From the NCBI GenBank assembly GCA_902802975.1, contig CADCOF010000068.1:1-5215 (forward strand): 5,215 nucleotides of DNA. The letters are read 5' to 3'. This document shows positions 1-4,414 of this stretch, one piece after another; positions within the stretch are counted from its first letter, which is position 1, and the number at the start of each line of letters is the position of its first letter. Both the position numbers and the translations under genes were made by a program. This DNA comes from an uncultured Ruminococcus sp. (GTDB taxonomy: Bacteria > Bacillota > Clostridia > Oscillospirales > Acutalibacteraceae). The notes beneath the pieces were generated by a model that was given only the letters and a program-made list of their open reading frames with translations, was not told where the DNA came from and searched no databases.

Positions 1-1
1 G

Positions 2-214
2 AATATGTTAAATGACGTTTTCAAGAGACGTCGTTGTGTAAGCCCGTTTCCGGATTTTAAAAAATCCGAAACAATAGGGCTTATTAAGGTGCGCCCAAAT
101 TTAGGTTTTTCCGAGAAAAACTATGATTTTTCTGAGAAAAACGAGGATTATTCCGAGAAAAACTGCACAAAGGAAAGTAAAGGAAAGAAAAGTAAAGGAA
201 AGAAAAGAAAATGA
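2..214 (+). CDS. C-terminal tail of an unidentified protein (5' end outside window)
   Basis: The frame is open to the left edge of the window and stops at TGA 212-214. The ATG at position 5 has no ribosome site in view, so it is more likely an internal Met than the start. The visible ~70 residues are basic. They contain three copies of a seven-residue unit (F/Y-S-E-K-N-x-D/T) and then a Lys/Gly/Ser tail built on GKKSK units. Such repetitive, charged, probably disordered tails are seen at the ends of phage and plasmid replication proteins (DnaD-like replisome organisers, RepA-type initiators) in Clostridia. That comparison is from memory of style, with no domain visible, so no function is assigned. 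The first third of the frame crosses a strong hairpin (40-82). The whole stretch could instead be non-coding repeat DNA that happens to be open. Confidence 0.4.
   Translation, partial: NMLNDVFKRRRCVSPFPDFKKSETIGLIKVRPNLGFSEKNYDFSEKNEDYSEKNCTKESKGKKSKGKKRK
40..82. repeat. Nested imperfect palindrome
   Basis: Left arm 40-58 (AAGCCC, GTTTC, CGGATTTT) pairs with right arm 61-82 (AAAATCCG, AAAC, AATA, GGGCTT). The central CGGATTTT/AAAATCCG pair is perfect. The GTTTC/GAAAC part pairs if one C (50 or 51) is bulged. The outer AAGCCC/GGGCTT pair is perfect, beyond an AATA bulge. No T-run follows on either strand, so it is not a standard terminator. A smaller stem (11-18 with 28-35, one G-U pair) lies just upstream. 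Confidence 0.55.
107..169 (+). repeat. Three 21-bp tandem repeats
   Basis: Units at 107-127, 128-148 and 149-169 share a core of the form TTTTCCGAGAAAAAC with a few substitutions. Each is exactly seven codons, so the frame at 2-214 is kept and each unit encodes F/Y-S-E-K-N plus two variable residues. Preservation of frame and of SEKN across the units is mild support for real coding. Confidence 0.75.
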
Positions 215-236
215 AAGTAAAGAAAATAAAATAAAA
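171..236 (+). repeat. Purine-rich tract with 15-bp tandem repeat
   Basis: Nearly pure A/G sequence. Units at 181-195 (AGGAAAGAAAAGTAA) and 196-210 (same with one change) are tandem, with a partial copy at 171-180. Unit length is a multiple of three and encodes GKKSK-type repeats in the left-edge frame. After the stop at 212-214 the tract continues as non-coding A-rich DNA. Confidence 0.65.
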
Positions 237-253
237 GTGGCGCGGCTGCGCCA
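222..253 (-). terminator. Possible intrinsic terminator, minus strand
   Basis: A six-base-pair perfect stem, TGGCGC (238-243) with GCGCCA (248-253) around a four-base loop, is followed on the minus strand by a T-rich run (complement of 222-236). The run is interrupted by A and no minus-strand gene ends just before it. It may be a backup stop behind the tRNA terminator or simply part of the hairpin cluster that starts here. Confidence 0.35.
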
Positions 254-310
254 ACAGGGAGCGGTTGGGAACCGTCCCCGACGGCAGCATGCCGCCCGCC
301 TATCGGCGGC
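238..310. repeat. Cluster of GC-rich hairpins (REP-like)
   Basis: Three main stems lie head to tail: 238-243/248-253; GGGA plus CGGTT (257-266) with AACCG plus TCCC (270-278), one bulged G; and GCCGCC (291-296) with GGCGGC (305-310). A further stem, CGGCA (282-286) with TGCCG (290-294), is an alternative to the last. The GC content contrasts sharply with the A-rich DNA on the left. The motif GGGAACCGTCCCC resembles repeated palindromes recalled from Clostridia genomes, which suggests a REP-type repeat. Copy number cannot be seen from one window. Apart from this cluster and the tRNA terminator, nothing is visible in 215-426. Confidence 0.5.
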
Positions 311-375
311 ACACACACAGATGGAACAATTTGATTACCACAATAATACAAATTTGCTCATTTATAGACATATAG

Positions 376-401
376 AAAAAAACGACAGACAAACGTCTGC
401 C
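376..401 (-). terminator. Intrinsic terminator of the tRNA-Gly gene
   Basis: On the minus strand the sequence forms a seven-base-pair stem, GGCAGAC with GTCTGTC (401-395 and 390-384, one G-U pair), around a GTTT loop. One G and then seven T's (382-376) follow directly. It lies about 25 bases beyond the 3' end of the tRNA in the same direction, so it is a good end point for that transcript. Confidence 0.85.
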
Positions 402-426
402 GCATGGAATTATAGCAAAAAGAAAG

Positions 427-499
427 AGCGGATGACGGGGCTCGAACCCGCTACCTCCACCTTGGCAAGGTGGCGCTCTACCAGATGAGCTACATCCGC
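427..499 (-). tRNA. tRNA-Gly (anticodon GCC)
   Basis: The minus strand folds as a complete 73-base cloverleaf. The acceptor stem is GCGGATG/CATCCGC. The D-stem is GCTC/GAGC, with GG in the loop. The anticodon stem is CCACC/GGTGG around the loop TTGCCAA, with anticodon GCC at 466-464. The T-arm carries TTCGAGC, with one G-U pair closing its stem. The discriminator base is U, as usual for bacterial tRNA-Gly. CCA is not encoded, so it would be added by nucleotidyltransferase. It decodes GGC and GGU glycine codons. The gene is single, with its own promoter and terminator. Its 3' half faces the repeat-rich left side of the window, where an integrated element would sit if one had used this tRNA as an attachment site. 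Confidence 0.98.
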
Positions 500-517
500 A
501 TTTTTTACCGCTTGATT

Positions 518-546
518 ATTATATCACAAAAGATTGTGTTTGTCAA
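518..546 (-). promoter_or_regulatory. Consensus sigma-70/SigA promoter of tRNA-Gly
   Basis: On the minus strand a perfect TTGACA (546-541) and a perfect TATAAT (523-518) are 17 bases apart. The expected start is near 511, giving a leader of about 12 bases before the tRNA at 499. The spacer contains a small dyad, CACAA (complement of 534-538) with TTGTG (complement of 525-529), probably chance. Full consensus strength fits a stable-RNA gene. Confidence 0.93.
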
Positions 547-576
547 CAGAAATTTAAATTTTTACCAGCGCAAAGG

Positions 577-649
577 CAATGTCATCAACTTGAGGTTAGA
601 TAGAGCGCACAGGATAAAGTTTTACGAAAATCTCAAGTTGATGACATTG
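577..649. repeat. 73-bp element with perfect 18-bp inverted ends
   Basis: CAATGTCATCAACTTGAG (577-594) is the exact reverse complement of 632-649. The stem can extend three more pairs inward (595-597 with 629-631, one G-U). The core of about 31 bases shows no further structure. It starts 8 bases past the stop of the lipoprotein gene, so it would be transcribed as a long hairpin at the 3' end of that mRNA. The minus-strand sequence after the stem (CCTTTGCGCTGG) is not a T-run, so it is not a canonical intrinsic terminator. Size and perfect arms fit a miniature inverted-repeat transposable element or an IS remnant. No clear target-site duplication is visible. Confidence 0.75.
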
Positions 650-657
650 GTTCATTT

Positions 658-1965
658 TTATTCGGTAGTTTTTGTATCCACAACTTCGGCTGACGTGTCG
701 GTGTCCGTTCCGGCTGTCGCGGAAGAAGTATCGGTCTCTGTACTGATTTCTGTGTCGGTGTCGGTGTTGGTGTCGGCGTCGGTGTTGGTGTCTGTGTCGG
801 AATTTGCAGCTTGTTCATCACCGGGGTAAGCACTGCCTATTGACGATTTGATAAACTCTGCCCAGATTGCACAGCCGTTAAATTTTAGGTGAAGTCCGAG
901 ACCGCCCGGGTCGGAACAGAAATCATACGGTAAGTTGCCGTTTGTGTCCGCAAGCGCGTGATATGAATCCAGGTATCCGCAGCCCTCTTCCGCTGCAAAT
1001 TGGCGCAGATTCTCGTTGAACTGGCGAATAAGCGTGTTGTTCAGATGCTGTTTCTGCGCATAATAGATCATCGGGCTGACCGTCTCGAAATATATCCGGA
1101 CATTCGGTGATTTTGCTCTGATTTTATACAGTAAACTTCTCGCAAGGTCTATTACGCCGGAAGGTCCCCATATACCAATGTCGTTCATACCGAGGCAAAT
1201 TACAGCTTTCTTTGCGCCGGTCAGATTAACTGCGTCCTCAAGCAGAACTTTGCGCCCGTTGTAATATGGGTGAACGTTGCCGGGTCTGTAGAGGTCCCAC
1301 TGTGAGTTGCCATAGCCCAGACATGAGGCGCACACAAACTTTGCGTTGCCAAAAACTCCGTTTGCGTCATTGTACATGCTAAGACCAACAGAAAGACTGT
1401 CGCCCATGAATACGCAGTCGTCAAACCATGAGTCGGGAACCTTTTCTCCCACAGGAACATCTTCATACTCATTCTCAAATTCAGCCTCAGGTTCCGGTTC
1501 CGATACAATTGTAGGCTCGTTAACGATATACTGCTGAACTTTTTCAGCGTCTACATTTCTGATAGGGTCGTTTGTGTCGCCTATTTCGTAGGTGTATGTA
1601 TACGTCTGCGGTTCTGTCTGCTGGACAACTGTATTTGATGACACTGTATTTGATGAAGAAGACGCTTTCGATGACTCTGCTTTCGATGATGCCGCTTTCG
1701 ATGAAGAAGACGCTTTCGATGAAGAGGCTTTCGATGAGGAGACTTTCGAAGAGACAGAGGACGAGCTTGAATCTGACCCGGAAGAAGATTCCGAAGAACT
1801 GCTCTCCGATGATGAACTGCCGCCTGACGGGTTATCAACTGTCTGAACCGCCGATGATACAGTTTTTGATGATGAAATGTTTTTGTTTTCTTTCAACGTA
1901 CCTTGAGCGGAACAGCCACTCAACAGAATTAATGCGGCAAGGAAGACCGCGGTGAATTTTTTCAT
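658..1965 (-). CDS. Surface lipoprotein with SGNH/GDSL hydrolase domain
   Basis: 435 residues. A lipoprotein signal peptide is clear: KK at 2-3, a hydrophobic core at 4-15, and lipobox LSGC with lipidated Cys18. This predicts anchoring to the outer face of the membrane. Residues 31-110 are a Ser-rich linker with Lys/Ala/Glu, and 155-170 are acidic. The SGNH domain spans about 180-375. Block I is FMGDSLSVGL with nucleophile Ser190, a block II glycine is at 217 or 219, and block III is LGMND with Asn261. Block V holds His359 in GLGLHLKFNG. The usual Asp three residues before the His is Leu356 here, and the nearest upstream Asp is 352. The C-terminus (389-435) is Asp/Thr-rich. SGNH enzymes are esterases; the substrate, perhaps an acetylated glycan or lipid, cannot be read from sequence. 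ATG 1965-1963 is chosen because the signal peptide begins there and GGAG (1978-1975) lies 9 bases upstream. It is divergent from the GH13 operon. Confidence 0.93.
   Translation of the reverse strand: MKKFTAVFLAALILLSGCSAQGTLKENKNISSSKTVSSAVQTVDNPSGGSSSSESSSSESSSGSDSSSSSVSSKVSSSKASSSKASSSSKAASSKAESSKASSSSNTVSSNTVVQQTEPQTYTYTYEIGDTNDPIRNVDAEKVQQYIVNEPTIVSEPEPEAEFENEYEDVPVGEKVPDSWFDDCVFMGDSLSVGLSMYNDANGVFGNAKFVCASCLGYGNSQWDLYRPGNVHPYYNGRKVLLEDAVNLTGAKKAVICLGMNDIGIWGPSGVIDLARSLLYKIRAKSPNVRIYFETVSPMIYYAQKQHLNNTLIRQFNENLRQFAAEEGCGYLDSYHALADTNGNLPYDFCSDPGGLGLHLKFNGCAIWAEFIKSSIGSAYPGDEQAANSDTDTNTDADTNTDTDTEISTETDTSSATAGTDTDTSAEVVDTKTTE
751..801 (-). repeat. Thr-Asp coding tandem repeat
   Basis: Tandem six-base units (plus-strand form GTCGGT, with GTTGGT and GTCTGT variants) encode the alternating Thr-Asp/Asn stretch at residues 389-405 of the lipoprotein. 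A larger 18-base period is also visible (GTCGGTGTTGGTGTC repeated once). All units are multiples of three, so slippage would change tail length without breaking the frame. Confidence 0.7.
1636..1830 (-). repeat. Ser-rich linker repeat DNA
   Basis: This codes for residues 46-110 of the lipoprotein. The plus-strand form shows recurring GCTTTCGATGA units separated by GA-rich triplets, encoding SSSKA-type repeats on the minus strand. Such linkers are common between the lipid anchor and the catalytic domain of Clostridia surface proteins and probably act as a flexible wall-spanning spacer. Confidence 0.65.
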
Positions 1966-2007
1966 AAATTACATCTCCATGTTATGCAATATTTACCACT
2001 AACATAC

Positions 2008-2036
2008 AGTATACAACAATTGGTTCACACTGTCAA
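2008..2036 (-). promoter_or_regulatory. Promoter of the lipoprotein gene
   Basis: On the minus strand a perfect TTGACA (2036-2031) and TATACT (2013-2008) are spaced by 17 bases. The expected start is near 2001, leaving a leader of about 35 bases that contains the GGAG ribosome site. Confidence 0.88.
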
Positions 2037-2073
2037 GTAGGCAGCATGATCTTTGTGCTATAACCTATTGACA
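2031..2073. promoter_or_regulatory. Imperfect dyad spanning both -35 boxes (candidate operator)
   Basis: TGTCAAGTAGG (2031-2041) mirrors CCTATTGACA (2064-2073) with one extra base. Inside it AGCA (2043-2046) mirrors TGCT (2056-2059). The two -35 hexamers alone create six of the matching pairs by being divergent. The additional TAGG/CCTA and AGCA/TGCT matches go beyond that. A protein bound here would touch both promoters. No known operator consensus, including the CcpA cre site, is recognised. Confidence 0.35.
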
Positions 2074-2097
2074 TTTGCATATTAAAAATGTTAAAAT
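2068..2097 (+). promoter_or_regulatory. Promoter of the GH13-DUF6062-OGG operon
   Basis: A perfect TTGACA (2068-2073) is followed after 18 bases by TAAAAT (2092-2097), one mismatch from TATAAT. It is preceded by TG at 2089-2090, so it is an extended -10 element. The predicted start is near 2104, giving a leader of about 28 bases with the AGGAG ribosome site at 2121-2125, 6 bases before ATG 2132. Confidence 0.82.
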
Positions 2098-2131
2098 TGT
2101 ATAGAAATAAATTTCCCGGGAGGAGATCAAT

Positions 2132-3682
2132 ATGCCAAAATGGCTCAATAATTCCGTTTTTTATCAAGTGTACCCACAGTCGTTCTGTGATTCCAACGCA
2201 GATGGTATCGGCGATATTCAGGGGCTTATATCGAAGCTCGATTATATCAAACAGCTCGGCTGCAACGCAATATGGCTCAACCCTGTGTATGATTCGCCGT
2301 TTATGGACGCGGGTTACGACGTGCGCGATTATTATAAAATAGCACCGCGCTACGGCACGAACGACGACGCACGCAGACTTTTTGAAGAAGTCCATAAGCG
2401 CGATATGAAAATCCTCATGGATTTGGTTCCGGGTCATACCTCGGATACGAACGAGTGGTTCACCAAGAGCAAACAGCCGCTCAAAAACGAGCTGTCCAAC
2501 CGCTATATCTGGACTAACAGCGTGTGGGAGGCACCGCCGCAGTATCGCCTTATGTGCGGCATTACAGACCGCGACGGAAACTATCTTGTAAACTATTTCT
2601 CGTCGCAGCCGGCACTCAATTACGGTTTCTATGAGGTGACTCACCCAAATTGGCAGCTGCCCGTAAATCACCCCGACTGTCTCAGAACAGTTGAGGCAAT
2701 CAAGGACATTATGCGGTTCTGGATGAATATGGGCTGCGACGGATTCCGCGTTGATATGGCTGATTCTCTCGTTAAAAACGATGACGAGAAAATCGCAACA
2801 ACAGCAATCTGGGCGGGTATCCGTGAGATGATGGATAAAGAGTATCCCGAGTGCGCGCTTGTTTCCGAATGGTGTCACCCGATAAGAGCGATCAACAAGG
2901 GAGGTTTCCATGCCGATTTTTATCTCGATCATCATGGCAACGGCTATTCAACTGCTTTCAGAAATTACAACTACGAGACGGGCGTTCAGGAGAGCTTTTT
3001 CAGCAAAGAAGGCAACGGCGATATTATGACTCTCGTAAACGAGCTTACCGAGAATTACGCCGCAACAAAAGACAATGGCTACATAAGCTTCTTTACGTGC
3101 AATCACGACAACCCGAGAATGTCCGCATGGTATGACGAAACCGAGCTTAAGATCAACTTCTGTACTATATTTACACTTCCGGGCGTGCCTTTCCTTTATT
3201 ATGGTGACGAGATCGGCATGAGGTATATGTCGGAGCTTACGAGCAAAGAGGGTGGTTTCTCGCGCACAGGTTCGCGCACACCCATGCAGTGGACAAACGG
3301 CGTAAACAAGGGCTTTTCGAGTGCATCGCCTGATAAACTGTATCTGCCGGTTGATCTGAAACTTGACGCACCTACCGTTGAAGCACAGGAGAATGACGAA
3401 AACTCACTGTACAACACCGTTAAGCGTATTATCGCTATTCGCAAAGAAAACGAGGAGCTGTGCGGAAACGGCGATTTTGAAGTTTTGTACGCTAAGGAGA
3501 AAAAGTATCCGTTTATTTTCAGAAGAGGACGTTTTGTTGTCGCAGTGAACCCGAAAGCTGAGGACGTTTCAGTCTCGCTTGATATAACCATGAGTGAAAA
3601 GGTATTCGAGATAGGGAATACAACTGTTGAAGACGGAACTGTTTCGATGAGCGGTCAGAGCTACTGCCTGTTTAAGCTGTAG
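2132..3682 (+). CDS. GH13 family alpha-glucosidase/oligo-alpha-glucosidase-type enzyme
   Basis: 516 residues, no signal peptide, so cytoplasmic. It would hydrolyse or transfer alpha-linked glucose in short maltooligosaccharides or related sugars. The (beta/alpha)8 barrel begins with a calcium-site-like loop (Asp20, Asn22, Asp24, Asp28). Region I is DLVPGHTS (Asp97, His102), where the usual Asn before His is Gly. Region V is QPALN (159-163), close to QPDLN of the oligo-1,6-glucosidase group. Region II is GFRVDMADS, nucleophile Asp208. Region III is VSEWC, acid/base Glu246. Region IV is CNHDNPR, Asp326. FLYYGDEIG (354-362) and RTPMQW (382-387) are typical of alpha-glucosidases and trehalose-synthase-like members. 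Residues from about 430 form the C-terminal beta domain. All three catalytic acids are present, so it should be active. Exact substrate and GH13 subfamily are uncertain. First gene of a three-gene operon. Confidence 0.93.
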   Translation: MPKWLNNSVFYQVYPQSFCDSNADGIGDIQGLISKLDYIKQLGCNAIWLNPVYDSPFMDAGYDVRDYYKIAPRYGTNDDARRLFEEVHKRDMKILMDLVPGHTSDTNEWFTKSKQPLKNELSNRYIWTNSVWEAPPQYRLMCGITDRDGNYLVNYFSSQPALNYGFYEVTHPNWQLPVNHPDCLRTVEAIKDIMRFWMNMGCDGFRVDMADSLVKNDDEKIATTAIWAGIREMMDKEYPECALVSEWCHPIRAINKGGFHADFYLDHHGNGYSTAFRNYNYETGVQESFFSKEGNGDIMTLVNELTENYAATKDNGYISFFTCNHDNPRMSAWYDETELKINFCTIFTLPGVPFLYYGDEIGMRYMSELTSKEGGFSRTGSRTPMQWTNGVNKGFSSASPDKLYLPVDLKLDAPTVEAQENDENSLYNTVKRIIAIRKENEELCGNGDFEVLYAKEKKYPFIFRRGRFVVAVNPKAEDVSVSLDITMSEKVFEIGNTTVEDGTVSMSGQSYCLFKL

Positions 3683-3686
3683 GAGG
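3681..3686 (+). promoter_or_regulatory. Ribosome site overlapping the GH13 stop codon
   Basis: AGGAGG shares its first two bases with the TAG stop (3680-3682) of the GH13 gene. It lies 8 bases before GTG 3695, an optimal distance, and only 4 bases before an out-of-frame ATG at 3691. This decides for the GTG start and suggests that ribosomes ending the GH13 gene reinitiate here. Confidence 0.85.
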
Positions 3687-3694
3687 TGCGATGA

Positions 3695-4414
3695 GTGAAG
3701 GAAGACATTACCACCATACCGATAAACGACGTGTTCGAGCCGAAGGTCGGCTGCCCGCTGTGCCGAATGAGAGATATGCTTGAGGAGCGTTCGACTGTGT
3801 ATGTGACGGGCGCAGCGATGATGGAGCCTGACGTTCGAATAAAAACAAACGAGGCGGGTTTCTGCCGCCGGCATTTCGGCATGATGATAAAATGCGGAAC
3901 GCGTTTGTCGAACGCGCTCATTCTGCAAAGTCATCTTGACAAGATCAAAACTGAACTTATTCCGAAGGACGTAAAGGGAAAGCCCGACAAAAAGAAGCTT
4001 GCCGCGGTAAAAACGCTGACGCAGACCTGCTTTTGCTGTGATAAGGTGAACTGGGGCATGGAGCATATGTTTCAGACAATTTTTGCAAGCTACACAAACG
4101 ACGCGGAATTCCGCAGGCTGTATAATTCTCAGCAGTTTATCTGTCTGGAGCATTTTTCCGATCTTATGACGGCAGCAATGAACAGAGGTATTTCGGGGAA
4201 ATTGCTGCCTGATTTCTACAGCGACACATCTAAGCTGTGCGGCGGCTATCTCGAAACACTTCACGCGGATATATCGCATTTCTGCACGATGTTTGATTAC
4301 AGAAGCAAAGGGCAGTCGTGGGGCAACTCGAAAGACGCTATCGAGCGCAGCATAGAATTTTTGACAAGCGAACCTGTTATAGACGAGAGTGCGGAACAAG
4401 ATGGTAAAAATTGA
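3695..4414 (+). CDS. DUF6062-like protein with duplicated CxxC...CxxH sites
   Basis: 239 residues with a GTG start. The ATG four bases earlier is in another frame that stops at 3780-3782, and the codon before GTG in frame is TGA (3692-3694), so no longer version exists. The opening KEDITTIPINDVFEPKVGCP and the CPLCRMRDMLEER stretch match what I recall of the Firmicutes DUF6062 family, whose function is unknown. Visible structure: C20-x2-C23 and C57-x2-H60, then C112-x2-C115 and C150-x2-H153, with 33 and 34 residues between the halves. Each CxxH is followed by Phe (FCRRHF, ICLEHF), pointing to an internal duplication with two metal, probably zinc, sites. The Lys-rich stretch 91-106 links the halves. 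No signal peptide or membrane segment, so cytoplasmic. It overlaps the OGG gene by 14 bp. Possible roles such as nucleic-acid or protein binding are guesses. Confidence 0.85.
   Translation: MKEDITTIPINDVFEPKVGCPLCRMRDMLEERSTVYVTGAAMMEPDVRIKTNEAGFCRRHFGMMIKCGTRLSNALILQSHLDKIKTELIPKDVKGKPDKKKLAAVKTLTQTCFCCDKVNWGMEHMFQTIFASYTNDAEFRRLYNSQQFICLEHFSDLMTAAMNRGISGKLLPDFYSDTSKLCGGYLETLHADISHFCTMFDYRSKGQSWGNSKDAIERSIEFLTSEPVIDESAEQDGKN

Noticed and set aside
107..210. Possible CRISPR array from the regular repeats
   Set aside because: The 21-bp and 15-bp repeats are directly tandem with no unique spacers, keep a coding frame, and have no cas genes nearby.
123..488. Plus-strand open frame of 121 codons crossing the hairpin cluster and tRNA
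   Set aside because: It overlaps the tRNA gene antisense, and its end ([18 protein letters not shown]) is the well-known false peptide read from tRNA genes. No ribosome site is visible. Its Lys/Glu-rich start only reflects the purine tract.
524..540. Small dyad CACAA/TTGTG in the tRNA promoter spacer as an operator
   Set aside because: Five-base arms with a four-base loop are likely by chance, and tRNA promoters are rarely controlled by local repressors.
577..649. Inverted repeat as the normal intrinsic terminator of the lipoprotein gene
   Set aside because: The loop is 37 bases (about 31 if the stem is extended) and the transcribed strand after the stem lacks a T-run. The T-rich flank is on the opposite direction, where no gene precedes it.
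470..829. Plus-strand open frame of 119 codons
   Set aside because: It spans the tRNA promoter and the inverted-repeat element and ends inside the antisense of the lipoprotein repeats. Its Val/Ser repeats are the shadow of the Thr-Asp codons.
1592..1846. Acidic plus-strand frame opposite the Ser-rich linker
   Set aside because: The Asp/Glu/Phe repeats arise from reading TTC/GAT/GAA triplets antisense to Ser/Lys codons; the lipoprotein frame has the signal peptide, ribosome site and promoter.
2033..2935. 300-codon minus-strand frame opposite the GH13 gene
   Set aside because: It is entirely antisense to a clear catalytic-domain gene, shows no recognisable domain, and its end runs into the divergent promoters.
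3569..4399. 276-codon minus-strand frame opposite the DUF6062-like gene
   Set aside because: It is a shadow of the sense gene, with no ribosome site or recognisable family, and it crosses a gene junction.
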